Part shown: positions 15,593 through 23,349 of the stretch, piece by piece
Layout of the letters: each line of letters begins with the position of its first letter
Position numbering within the stretch: the first letter of the stretch is position 1
Assembly: GCF_002025705.1 (NCBI RefSeq)
Contig: NZ_CP018846.1
Span: 3,091,501-3,155,500, forward strand
Reading direction: 5' to 3'
Length of the DNA stretch: 64,000 bases
Source of the DNA: Pseudomonas putida
GTDB taxonomy: Bacteria > Pseudomonadota > Gammaproteobacteria > Pseudomonadales > Pseudomonadaceae
Notes under the pieces: model-generated
Databases searched by the model: none
Told to the model about the DNA's origin: nothing
Seen by the model: only the letters and a program-made list of their open reading frames with translations
Position numbers and translations under genes: made by a program

Positions 15593-16429
15593 ATGTCGAA
15601 CCACTCCTACTTCGCCCCCCACGGTGGGCACCCAGCTCAGACCGAGCTGCTGACTGACCGTGCCATGTTCACCGAAGCCTATGCCGTCATCCCTAAAGGC
15701 GTTATGCGTGACATCGTCACCAGCCACCTGCCGTTCTGGGACAAGATGCGTATGTGGGTCATCGCCCGCCCGCTGACCGGTTTCGCCGAAACCTTCTCGC
15801 AGTACATCGTCGAAGTGGCCCCGGAAGGCGGCAGCGAGCGCCCTGAGCTGGACCCGAACGCCGAAGCCGTGGTGTTCATCGTCGAAGGCGAACTGGACAT
15901 CACCGTCGAAGGCAAGCACCACACCCTGACCCCAGGCGGCTATGCCTTCCTGGCCCCGGGTGCCGAGTGGAGCCTGCGCAACAACAGCAAGGCCAACGTC
16001 ACCTTCCACTGGCTGCGCAAGCACTACCAGAAAGTCGAAGGCCTGGCCGTACCTGAGTCGTTCGTCACCCACCGCGACAACGCCACCGTCATCGAGATGC
16101 CAGGCACCGAAGGCCGCTGGGTCACCACCCGCTTCGTCGACATGGCCGACATGCGTCACGACATGCACGTCAACATCGTCACCTTCCAGCCGGGCGGCGT
16201 GATTCCGTTCGCTGAAACCCACGTCATGGAACACGGCCTGTATGTGCTGGAAGGCAAGGCGGTGTACCGCCTGAACCAGGACTGGGTCGAAGTGGAAGCC
16301 GGCGACTTCATGTGGCTGCGCGCCTTCTGCCCGCAGGCCTGCTACGCCGGTGGCCCAGGCAAGTTCAGCTACCTGCTGTACAAGGACGTCAACCGTCACG
16401 TTCACCTGACCCTCAACCCACAGCGTTGA
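15593..16429 (+). CDS. allE: (S)-ureidoglycine aminohydrolase
   Basis: 278 residues, bicupin of AllE/UGlyAH type. It converts (S)-ureidoglycine to (S)-ureidoglycolate and ammonia in allantoin breakdown, with Mn2+. The first cupin shows AVVFIVEGELDITVEG. The second carries the metal and substrate residues in ETHVMEHGLYVLEG (E208, H210, E213 and H214 region), then AGDFMWLRAFCPQACYAGG and the family ending LLYKDVNRHVHL. The start 15593 (MSNHSYFAPHGGH) agrees with the family. No other purine-catabolism gene lies in the window; the gene stands alone between the monooxygenase and the START gene, with its own gap upstream and a terminator after it. Confidence 0.88.
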   Translation: MSNHSYFAPHGGHPAQTELLTDRAMFTEAYAVIPKGVMRDIVTSHLPFWDKMRMWVIARPLTGFAETFSQYIVEVAPEGGSERPELDPNAEAVVFIVEGELDITVEGKHHTLTPGGYAFLAPGAEWSLRNNSKANVTFHWLRKHYQKVEGLAVPESFVTHRDNATVIEMPGTEGRWVTTRFVDMADMRHDMHVNIVTFQPGGVIPFAETHVMEHGLYVLEGKAVYRLNQDWVEVEAGDFMWLRAFCPQACYAGGPGKFSYLLYKDVNRHVHLTLNPQR

Positions 16430-16445
16430 GTTCAGGCTGATGCCC

Positions 16446-16475
16446 GAAAGCCCGCCACCTGGCGGGCTTTCTGTT
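16446..16475 (+). terminator. Rho-independent terminator after allE
   Basis: GAAAGCCCGCC (16446-16456) pairs perfectly with GGCGGGCTTTC (16461-16471) over an ACCT loop, followed by TGTTT. Confidence 0.88.
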
Positions 16476-16520
16476 TGCCGCTCATACTGAACAGCCCTGC
16501 CCCGTCGCGCGGTACTCACC

Positions 16521-17120
16521 ATGAACCGCTGCCTGATACTTGCCGTAATGCTTGTCTGCACCGCCAGCCTGGCTGCCGACGACTGGAAGATCGCCTACGA
16601 TCGCGAAGGTATCCGTGTCTACCTGGCCGCGGCAGCTGGTTCGCCCTACCAGCAGTTCCGTGGCGTCAGCACCATGAAAGCCAGCGTGCGTACCCTCACC
16701 GACCTGCAGGAGAACCTGCGGGTCGCGTGCAAATGGCTGTACGCCTGCGAGCAGATGCGCTTGCTGGACGTGGATGGCGACAGCACCTGGGTTTACCTGA
16801 CCACCAACCTGCCGTGGCCGACCCTGCCGCGCGACGTCATTCTCAAGGTCCGCACCGAGCGCCTGGATGACGGCACCCTGGTGCGGCACCTGAGCGCCGA
16901 GCCGGGCCGCTTGCCCGAAGAACCAGGGTTGATCCGTGTGCAGCACCTGTCGGGCGAATGGATCATGAAGCCGCTCGGCGAGCGGGAAACCGAGGTGACC
17001 TACCAGTTGCAGGCAGACCCTGCCGGGGACGTGCCGGGCTGGCTGGCCAACCGCTTCGTCGTCGACGCCCCGGTGGTGACGCTGCGTACATTGCGTGCGG
17101 TAGCCGAGCGCCAGCCCTGA
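16521..17120 (+). CDS. Periplasmic START-domain protein
   Basis: 199 residues. A signal peptide (MNRCLILAVMLVCTASLA, cleaved before ADDWK) leads into a START/Bet v1-like lipid-binding domain: WKIAYDREGIRVYLAAAAGSPYQQFRGVSTM, a conserved WLYACEQMRLL, YLTTNLPWPTLPRDVILKV and GEWIMKPLGERETEVTYQLQADPAGDVPGWLANRFVVDAP (ends only quoted as landmarks). This architecture is widespread in gamma-proteobacteria but no ligand is established to my knowledge. It likely binds a lipid or hydrophobic ligand in the periplasm. Confidence 0.85.
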   Translation: MNRCLILAVMLVCTASLAADDWKIAYDREGIRVYLAAAAGSPYQQFRGVSTMKASVRTLTDLQENLRVACKWLYACEQMRLLDVDGDSTWVYLTTNLPWPTLPRDVILKVRTERLDDGTLVRHLSAEPGRLPEEPGLIRVQHLSGEWIMKPLGERETEVTYQLQADPAGDVPGWLANRFVVDAPVVTLRTLRAVAERQP

Positions 17121-17130
17121 GCAGCCCTAC

Positions 17131-17260
17131 AGCAGTGTCACCCTGGCAGCCCTCGAGCTGGGCGTGACCCAGGCGGCGGTAAGCACGCAGATCAGGCAAC
17201 TCGAGGGCAACCTCGGGGGGCCAGCTGCTCCACTGCCTGGCCCTGTCGCGCTTTACTGAA
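17131..17260 (+). pseudogene. Remnant of a LysR-type regulator (helix-turn-helix part only)
   Basis: Codons 17131-17220 read SVTLAALELGVTQAAVSTQI then RQLEGNLGG, a clear LysR helix-turn-helix. After the G-run at 17215-17220 the homology continues one base out of frame as QLLHCLALSRFTE, matching the usual LysR continuation (xLF-R-x-R-x3-LTE). The rest of the gene is absent, no start codon is visible, and the end merges with the sodC 3' end. So this is a truncated, frameshifted relic. Confidence 0.75.
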
Positions 17261-17768
17261 CCACTCCGCAGGCCACACGGGCGCCGCCACCACCGAGCTT
17301 CTCGGGGTGGTCGCTGTGATTGTCGCCACCGGCATGCACCATCAGTGCATGGCCTTTGAAGTCCGTAGCCTTCAGGCGGGGAGCCAATACCGGGTAAGTG
17401 GCCTTGCCATCGGCACCGACATACAGTGCCGGCAAATCGCCGCGGTGGCCGCTGTCGTCGTAGGGGCCTTTGTGTGCGTTGGTGGAATCCGGGTCCCAGT
17501 GCCCACCCGCCGCGCCCGCCGGTACCGGCTTGCCGTTTTCCTCTGCCGCTGCACAAGAACCCTTCTGGTGAAGGTGGAAACCATGCACGCCCGGCGGCAG
17601 GTCCTTGAGGTCTGGGGTAAGCACGGTGCCGTATTTGTTCTGTTCGATGCTGATGGTACCGATCGACTTGCCCGGGCCATCCGCCCCGGCCAGCTTCAGT
17701 TCCACCGTCTGCGCGGCCTGGGCGAGACCGGCCGAGGCCAGCAAAGCGGTGAAGACTACTGCTTTCAT
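17253..17768 (-). CDS. sodC: Cu/Zn superoxide dismutase, periplasmic
   Basis: 171 residues. It dismutes superoxide to O2 and H2O2 in the periplasm. The signal peptide MKAVVFTALLASAGLAQA is cut before AQTVELKL. Copper and zinc ligands are seen in GVHGFHLHQKGSC, AGGHWDP, HKGPYDDSGHRGDLP and the C-terminal GHALMVHAGGDNHSDHPEKLGGGGARVACGVVQ, with the usual disulfide cysteines. Start at 17768, where GGAG precedes by 8 nt; the longer reading frame upstream overlaps the divergent regulator gene and is not needed. Confidence 0.95.
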   Translation of the reverse strand: MKAVVFTALLASAGLAQAAQTVELKLAGADGPGKSIGTISIEQNKYGTVLTPDLKDLPPGVHGFHLHQKGSCAAAEENGKPVPAGAAGGHWDPDSTNAHKGPYDDSGHRGDLPALYVGADGKATYPVLAPRLKATDFKGHALMVHAGGDNHSDHPEKLGGGGARVACGVVQ

Positions 17769-17895
17769 GTCGTTTCTCCATGGCTTGGGATAGGCGGGTT
17801 TCGTACCCACGTGACTTTTGAGACTGCGCAGCTTGCCAGGCATTCCATCCAGCCACAGACTGAAACACTTAACTTGCCGCCCGGAGCCCGTTCGC

Positions 17896-18759
17896 GTGTC
17901 CCTCAAAGCCCTGCGCACCCTGGTGACCATCGCCCGTCACGGCACGTTCGCCCGTGCCGCCGACCTACTCAGCCTTACCCCTTCAGCCGTGAGCCTGCAC
18001 ATCAAGACCCTTGAAGACGAACTGAAGGTCGCGCTGTTCGACCGCAGCCGCCGTCAGGTGGCGCTGACCGAGGCCGGGCAACTGGCAGTGGCGCGGGCCG
18101 AGCACATCCTGGCCGCCTACGACGAACTGGCCGATGCCATGGCCAGCGGCCCGAGCCTGCGTGGCCGCTTGCGCCTGGGGGCGATTCACACCGTGCTGGC
18201 CCGACGCCTGCCCAAGGCCCTGGTATGGATCAAGGCGCATCACCCGGAACTGCACATCAGCGTCAACTCTGGGATGTCTGCCGAGCTTGCACGGCGCGTC
18301 GAAGATGGCGAGCTGGATGCGGCGATCACCACGGAACCGGTCAGCCCCTACCCACAGAGCCTGGGCTTCACGCCCCTGTTCGAAGACCGCTTCTGGGCCA
18401 TCGCCAGCCCCGACCTGGCAGGCCAGAGCCTGCCGCAGCTGCTGGCCAGCCAGCCATTCCTGCGCTTCGACAAGCGTGCCTGGGCCGGGCGGCAGATCGA
18501 GCAGGAACTACGCCGCCAGCATCTGCAGGTCAGCGAACAGATGGAGCTGGACAGCCAGGAGGCGCTGGCACGCATGGCGGTGATGGGCTTGGGGGTGGCG
18601 GTCATTCCCATGGCCGATGACGACCTGCAGCGCCTGCCAGCGGCGACCTGCCTGCCATTTGGCGAGCCGCAACTGGTGCGGCGGGTGGTGTTGCTGGAAC
18701 ATGAAAAGAGCCAGCGGCGGCACCTGACTGCTGTCTTGAAGACCGCCATGGAGGCCTGA
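17896..18759 (+). CDS. LysR-family transcriptional regulator
   Basis: 287 residues from the GTG at 17896, which has GGAG 9 nt upstream and places the helix-turn-helix at the usual distance (MSLKALRTLVTIARHGTFARAADLLSLTPSAVSLHIKTLEDEL as landmark region 1-43). The effector domain shows LRGRLRLGAIHTVLARRLPKAL, DAAITTEP, FLRFDKRAWAGRQIEQEL and GLGVAVIPM. It is divergent from sodC and 99 bp upstream of the AEC carrier, which it most likely controls. Confidence 0.88.
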   Translation: MSLKALRTLVTIARHGTFARAADLLSLTPSAVSLHIKTLEDELKVALFDRSRRQVALTEAGQLAVARAEHILAAYDELADAMASGPSLRGRLRLGAIHTVLARRLPKALVWIKAHHPELHISVNSGMSAELARRVEDGELDAAITTEPVSPYPQSLGFTPLFEDRFWAIASPDLAGQSLPQLLASQPFLRFDKRAWAGRQIEQELRRQHLQVSEQMELDSQEALARMAVMGLGVAVIPMADDDLQRLPAATCLPFGEPQLVRRVVLLEHEKSQRRHLTAVLKTAMEA

Positions 18760-18858
18760 ACGTACAGTTTTTCTCAACAGTCACTGCAGAAATCAACGTT
18801 TTTCCCAACCAGTCAGCCACGCTAACCTGTGCCCGTACCCGACCACGGAATCACACCC

Positions 18859-19776
18859 ATGCTCCACCTGTTGCTGACCACCCTGGTACCCATCATCCTG
18901 CTGATCGCCCTGGGCACCTTCCTGCGCATCCGTGGTTTTCTCGCCGAGTCGTTCTGGCCTGGTGCCGAACGCCTGAGTTACTACGTGCTGCTGCCCTCGT
19001 TGTTCCTGCATGGCCTGGCCACGGCCAACCTCGATGGCGTGCCGGTACTGGGCATGGTCGGCGTATTGATGCTTTCGACCTTGCTGGGTGCCGTACTGCT
19101 GGTGCTCTACCAGGGTGCGGTGAACCACGAGGGCGCCGACTTCACCTCGGTGTTCCAGGGCGGCGTGCGCTTCAACAACTACATCGGCGCCACCCTCGCC
19201 GCCGGCATCTACGGCAGCGCCGGGATTGCCCTGGCAGCCGTGGCCAACGCCGCCATCGTGCCCTTGGTCAATCTGCTTTGCGTGCTGGTGTTCGCCCGCT
19301 TCAGTGCTCGCCACAGCTCGCCGGCGACCGTGTTGCGGGCCATCTTTGCCAACCCGCTGATTGTCGGCTGCGCCGGTGGCCTGTTGCTGCGGGTCACTGG
19401 CCTGGGGCTGCCGGCGGGCCTGGAGCCAACGGTCAAAGCGTTGGGCCAGGCCGCCCTGCCCCTGGGCCTGCTGTGCGTGGGTGCCGCCCTCGGCGGCGCC
19501 AGGCTCGGCCAGCAAGTGCGGCCACTGCTGGCGGCATCGGCCTTCAAGTTCCTGGTCATGCCACTGACCACCTGGGGCCTGTGTCGCCTGCTTGGGCTGG
19601 GAGGCCAGGCGGCGGTAGTGGCAGTGCTGTTCCAGGCCCTGCCGACCGCTTCGTCGTCTTACGTGATGGCGCGGCAGATGGGCGGCAACGCGCCGCTGAT
19701 GGCCACCATCATCGCCCTGCAGACCGTGTTGGCCGCCGTGACCTTGCCTTTGGTGCTAATGCTTGCGCTGAAGTGA
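18859..19776 (+). CDS. AEC-family transporter (auxin efflux carrier type)
   Basis: 305 residues with ten hydrophobic helices in two inverted halves. It opens with LLLTTLVPIILLIALGTFLRIRGFL and has VRFNNYIGATLAAGIYGSAGIALAA and the conserved end VVAVLFQALPTASSSYVMARQMGG. AEC proteins export or exchange organic acids and similar anions. The ATG at 18859 follows ACGGAA at 8 nt. It is preceded on the same strand by a LysR gene. Confidence 0.87.
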   Translation: MLHLLLTTLVPIILLIALGTFLRIRGFLAESFWPGAERLSYYVLLPSLFLHGLATANLDGVPVLGMVGVLMLSTLLGAVLLVLYQGAVNHEGADFTSVFQGGVRFNNYIGATLAAGIYGSAGIALAAVANAAIVPLVNLLCVLVFARFSARHSSPATVLRAIFANPLIVGCAGGLLLRVTGLGLPAGLEPTVKALGQAALPLGLLCVGAALGGARLGQQVRPLLAASAFKFLVMPLTTWGLCRLLGLGGQAAVVAVLFQALPTASSSYVMARQMGGNAPLMATIIALQTVLAAVTLPLVLMLALK

Positions 19777-19824
19777 AGCCGCTTGGCTAGACTGTGATTC
19801 AGCCCACACTTCGGAAACTCGACC

Positions 19825-20436
19825 ATGCGCCTCTCGTGGATGGTGATCGCCTTGACCTCGACCCTGCTTGCAGGCCCGTTGCATGCCGCCGACAGCGCAA
19901 AGGCCGCAGTGGCCGAAGACAAGGCAGAAAAGCTGGAGAAAAAGGTGGTGGAAGATGCCCCACCGCCGAAAAAAACCGAAACCATCACCTCAGGCGAGGT
20001 GCAGGCGGTGGACCCGGCAGGCCAGGCGCCGATGGACGACAGCATCACCTGCCTGGCTCGTACCATCTATTGGGAAGCCAAGGGCGCCGATGCCCAGGAC
20101 ATGACCGCGGTGGCCAGCGTGGTGCTCAACCGGCTAGGCCACGATGGCTTCCCCGACACCATTTGCGGCGTGGTCAAGCAGGGTGTGGAGACCAAGGCCT
20201 GCCAGTTCTCCTGGTGGTGTGACGGGCGCTCCGACCAGGTCGAGGAAGCGCAGCGCTACGACGTGGCCAAGGAAATCGCGCGCAAGGCATTGAACCAGCA
20301 GCTCAAGGACCCGACCGGGGGCGCGCTGTATTTCCATGACCGCAACGTGCACCCGGACTGGGCCAAGGCGTATCGCAAGACGGCCGAAACCCGGCACTTT
20401 CTGTTCTACAAGCCGAACCAGGCACTGGCGCGTTGA
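19825..20436 (+). CDS. SleB/CwlJ-type cell wall hydrolase
   Basis: 203 residues. Signal peptide MRLSWMVIALTSTLLAGPLHA is followed by a charged linker rich in K, E and P (about 22-60) and a Hydrolase_2 domain: CLARTIYWEAKG (catalytic Glu), VVLNRLGHDGFPDTICGVVKQG, CQFSWWCDGRSD and GALYFHDRNVHPDWAKAY. Such enzymes are lytic transglycosylase-like and cut peptidoglycan; in non-sporeformers they act in envelope remodelling. A hairpin terminator follows at 20486. Confidence 0.88.
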   Translation: MRLSWMVIALTSTLLAGPLHAADSAKAAVAEDKAEKLEKKVVEDAPPPKKTETITSGEVQAVDPAGQAPMDDSITCLARTIYWEAKGADAQDMTAVASVVLNRLGHDGFPDTICGVVKQGVETKACQFSWWCDGRSDQVEEAQRYDVAKEIARKALNQQLKDPTGGALYFHDRNVHPDWAKAYRKTAETRHFLFYKPNQALAR

Positions 20437-20485
20437 CACGCCACCGCACTTTTCTGGCATTCACCGGTCTACTCCCTCTTTTGCC

Positions 20486-20514
20486 GCCAGCAAGTCATTG
20501 CTGGCATTTCCTTT
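20486..20514 (+). terminator. Probable Rho-independent terminator
   Basis: GCCAGCAA (20486-20493), loop GTCA, TTGCTGGC (20498-20505), then ATTTCCTTT. It lies 50 bp after the SleB-type gene. Confidence 0.6.
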
Positions 20515-20601
20515 GCTTTGCACGAGACTGGGCCAAAAGCCTTGCGCTTGTGTAGGATGAGCAGCGCATACCAAGACGCTGCCAGTCACAGGGAGATCCA
20601 C

Positions 20602-21453
20602 ATGCGCGTCGTGTCAACCGTTGCCGCCTTGTCGCTGGGCCTGGTCATGTCAACCGGAGCCCTGGCCGTCACCGGCGAAGAGGCGCAGCTGATCGATTCG
20701 ATCAATACCTACCGCAGCCAGGCCCAGCGCTGCGGCGACGAGGTGTCGGTGGAACTGCCGCCGCTCAACAGCGATACGCGCCTGGCACTGTCGCCGGAAG
20801 GTACACGCGACCTGCAGCAGGCCATGAGCCGTGCGGCCTACCCGATGGTCAACGTCCAGGCCATCAGTTTGTCTGGCCCGCGTGATGCTAACGCGGCCAT
20901 GAATGCCATCAAAGAAAGCTTCTGCCAGGTGGTGCTCGACCCGCAGTTCGTCGATATCGGCGTCAGCCAGGAAGGCCGCGACTGGCGCATCGTGCTTGCC
21001 CGGCCCCTGCTCAGCGGGCGCCTGGGCGACTGGCAGGCCGAAGGGCAGAAGCTGCTGCAGGCCATCAACAGTGCGCGCAAGGCCCCCCACCAGTGCGGTG
21101 GCCAACCATTCCCCGCGGCGCCGGCGTTGAGCTGGAGCACCGCACTGGCGGGCGTGGCGGCGAATCATACGCGGGCGATGGCCAACCAGAACTTCTTCGA
21201 CCATATCGACAAGGACGGGCGCACGCCGGGCGACCGGGCAGAGCTGGCTGGTTATCTGTATCGGCAGATTGGCGAAAACATCGCCGCCGGCCGTGACACG
21301 GCACAGAAGGTGGTGGATGGCTGGCTGGACAGCCCCGGGCACTGCGCCACCCTGATGAACGCAGATTTCCGCGAGATGGGCGCGGCCTATGCGGTGGACC
21401 CGAAGAGCGATGCGGGCATCTACTGGACCGGCCTGTTCGGCACGCCACAATGA
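20602..21453 (+). CDS. CAP (SCP/PR1) domain protein with a second, degenerate CAP-like half
   Basis: 283 residues; signal peptide MRVVSTVAALSLGLVMSTGALA. The C-terminal half (about 150-283) is a CAP domain: ALSWSTALAGVAANHTRAMANQNFFDHIDKDG, GENIAAG, VVDGWLDSPGHCATLMNADFREMGAAY and YWTGLFG, with the usual H and E residues. The N-terminal half (about 25-145) repeats its layout (SINTYRSQAQRCG, ESFCQVVLDPQFVDIGVSQ, WRIVLARPL) but lacks the histidines and glutamates. The start at 20602 has GGGAG 6-7 nt upstream. Role unknown; secreted to the periplasm. Confidence 0.85.
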   Translation: MRVVSTVAALSLGLVMSTGALAVTGEEAQLIDSINTYRSQAQRCGDEVSVELPPLNSDTRLALSPEGTRDLQQAMSRAAYPMVNVQAISLSGPRDANAAMNAIKESFCQVVLDPQFVDIGVSQEGRDWRIVLARPLLSGRLGDWQAEGQKLLQAINSARKAPHQCGGQPFPAAPALSWSTALAGVAANHTRAMANQNFFDHIDKDGRTPGDRAELAGYLYRQIGENIAAGRDTAQKVVDGWLDSPGHCATLMNADFREMGAAYAVDPKSDAGIYWTGLFGTPQ

Positions 21454-21456
21454 CCC

Positions 21457-21573
21457 TGTAGGAGCGGCCTTGCGTCGCGAAAGGGCCGCGTAGCGGCCCC
21501 AGCGCTATCAGTTGTGACGCTGAAGCCCTGGGGCCGCTACGCGCCCCTTTCGCGACACAAGGCCGCTCCTACA
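21457..21573. repeat. Inverted pair of extended REP elements
   Basis: Arms 21457-21500 and 21530-21573 are nearly complementary over about 44 bases and contain the REP variant with GGAGCGGCCTTG and TCGCGA. They lie between the convergent CAP and GlxA-type genes; the right arm overlaps the stop codon of the latter, so the pair may serve as a two-way transcript end. Confidence 0.9.
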
Positions 21574-22546
21574 GAGTGTGCGAAGTACTTTTGCGCAACG
21601 CCAGCGCCGTGCAGCCAAACCGCCGGCGTACACACTTGCCCAGGTAACTGGCATCCCCCAACCCAACCTCATCGGCGATCTGCGCCAGGCTGTGGCTGGA
21701 GTTGAGCAATCGCCAGCGCGCCTGCTGCAGGCGCATTTCCAGCCACCAGGCCTTGGCGCTCATGCCGTGGCTGGCCTGAAACTGACGATCCAGCTGACGC
21801 CGGCTGATGCCCAGCTCCGCAGCCAGCTGTTCGATCGACCACTGTGCCCCCAGGTGATGGCGCATCAGCGCCAGCGCACGCTGCACCTGGCGCCCCTGCC
21901 CCGCAACAGTTTCCAGCGAACGCAGGGCATGGCGACTGTCACGCGATTCGTCCACCAGCATGTCGGCCAGGCCCTTGAGCGCCCTGGCGCGCCCGCAGGT
22001 GCGCGCCAGCAGTTCCACCGCCAGGTCAATGGCTGCCGTGCCGCCGGCGCAGGTGATGCGTGCGCCATCAATGCAGTACAACTGCTCGTGCAGCACTTGC
22101 AGGTGCGGGAAGGATGCCCGGAACTCTGCCTCATGGCGCCAGTGCACCACGACCTTGTGGCCGTCCAGCAGCCCGCAGGCGGCCAGCAGGAAGGCGGCGT
22201 TGTCGATGGCGACCAGTTTCACCCCCGCCTTGGCCGCACGCTTGAGCATGCGCTTGTAATGGGGCGCCAATGCAGCGGTGGCTTCGGCATTGCGGCTGCC
22301 GAACAGCACCAGGTAGTCGTAGTCACCCCATTGCAGCTGTTCGGTAATGGCCTGCACCTGCATCACCGCGCCACTGCTCGACGGTACCGGCTCGCCGCTG
22401 AGGCTGGCCAGGGTCCAGCTGCAGTAGCGCTGCTGGCTGTAGTCCTCGTCGTCGGCGCTGAAGCGCAGCTTGTCGAGAAACGCGCCGAACGGCAGCAAGG
22501 CGAAATCCGGCAACGGCAGGATCAGCAGGCGGATATCAGGGGTCAT
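21569..22546 (-). CDS. GlxA-family AraC-type regulator (DJ-1/PfpI + HTH)
   Basis: 325 residues. The N-terminal part is a DJ-1/PfpI-like domain (DYDYLVLFGSRNAEATAAL, KLVAIDNAAFLLAACGLLDGHKVVVHWRHE, TCAGGTAAIDLAVELL) and the C-terminal part an AraC double helix-turn-helix (WSIEQLAAELGISRRQLDRQFQ, SLAQIADEVGLGDASYLGKCVRRRFG). Members include GbdR, CdhR and ArgR-like sensors of amino acids and quaternary amines. It is divergent from a LysE-type exporter with 102 bp between, and probably controls it. Start 22546 (MTPDIRLLILPLPDF) fits the family. Confidence 0.88.
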   Translation of the reverse strand: MTPDIRLLILPLPDFALLPFGAFLDKLRFSADDEDYSQQRYCSWTLASLSGEPVPSSSGAVMQVQAITEQLQWGDYDYLVLFGSRNAEATAALAPHYKRMLKRAAKAGVKLVAIDNAAFLLAACGLLDGHKVVVHWRHEAEFRASFPHLQVLHEQLYCIDGARITCAGGTAAIDLAVELLARTCGRARALKGLADMLVDESRDSRHALRSLETVAGQGRQVQRALALMRHHLGAQWSIEQLAAELGISRRQLDRQFQASHGMSAKAWWLEMRLQQARWRLLNSSHSLAQIADEVGLGDASYLGKCVRRRFGCTALALRKSTSHTL

Positions 22547-22648
22547 TCGAAACAAGTCCAGAAAACACCATTGAATGTCCAGATCATACCCTTCACTTGC
22601 AACGTCGTCGCATAGACTGGCCGCTCGTGAATACCGAAGGCACACATC

Positions 22649-23260
22649 ATGGCTCTGGATACCTGGTTCATCTACCTGCTGGCGAGCATCGGCCTGTCGT
22701 TGACCCCGGGCCCAAACAGCCTGCTCGCGCTGACCCACGGCGCACTGTATGGCGCGCGCCGCACGCTGTTCACCATCGTCGGCGGGGTGTTCGGCTTCAG
22801 TGCCCTGATTGCCCTGGCGATGTTTGGGCTGACGGCGCTGCTGCAAACGTCAGCCTCGGTGCTGACCGTGCTGAAGTGGGTGGGCGGAGCATACCTGGTG
22901 TGGCTGGGCATTCAGCTCTGGCGCAGCCCTGCCCTGCATCTGGAAGTGACCGAGCGCGCTGCCCGCCTGAGCAACCTGGGGATGTTCCGCCAGGGCCTGC
23001 TGTCTGCCTTCGCCAACCCCAAGGTACTGCTGTTCTACGGTGCCTTCCTGCCGCAGTTCATCGATCCTCAGCGTGGGCTTTTGCTGCAGTTCGTGATCAT
23101 GGCTGCGACCTTTGCCAGCGTGGAATGCGTGGTCGAATATGTGCTGGCGCGCCTGGCGTTTCGTATCCGGCCATGGCTGGCCAAGGGCGGCAAAGGATTC
23201 AATCGTTGCTGCGGCAGCCTGTTCGCTTTGATTGGCGTGGCCTTGCCCTTGGGCCGGTGA
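22649..23260 (+). CDS. LysE/RhtB-family amino acid exporter
   Basis: 203 residues with six hydrophobic helices. The signature SIGLSLTPGPNSLLALTHGALYGAR is at about 13-37, and GMFRQGLLSAFANPKVLLFYGAFLPQFIDP is the second conserved block. These proteins export amino acids or homoserine lactones. Divergent GlxA-type regulator upstream. Confidence 0.9.
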   Translation: MALDTWFIYLLASIGLSLTPGPNSLLALTHGALYGARRTLFTIVGGVFGFSALIALAMFGLTALLQTSASVLTVLKWVGGAYLVWLGIQLWRSPALHLEVTERAARLSNLGMFRQGLLSAFANPKVLLFYGAFLPQFIDPQRGLLLQFVIMAATFASVECVVEYVLARLAFRIRPWLAKGGKGFNRCCGSLFALIGVALPLGR

Positions 23261-23302
23261 TGCTTGCAGGCCCCATCGCTGGCAAGCCAGCTGCCGCTTT
23301 CC

Positions 23303-23331
23303 TGTGGGAGCCGGCTTGCCGGCGAAAGGGG
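23303..23331. repeat. Single REP element between convergent genes
   Basis: TGTGGGAGCCGGCTTGCCGG then CGAAAGG, a REP variant with a CCGG palindrome. It lies between the LysE stop and the convergent MFS stop. Confidence 0.75.
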
Positions 23332-23349
23332 CGCGAAGCGCCCCCCCTC

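Noticed and set aside
14939..16561. 540-residue minus-strand frame across two genes
   Set aside because: Opposite two clear genes (LLM monooxygenase, allE); no family pattern.
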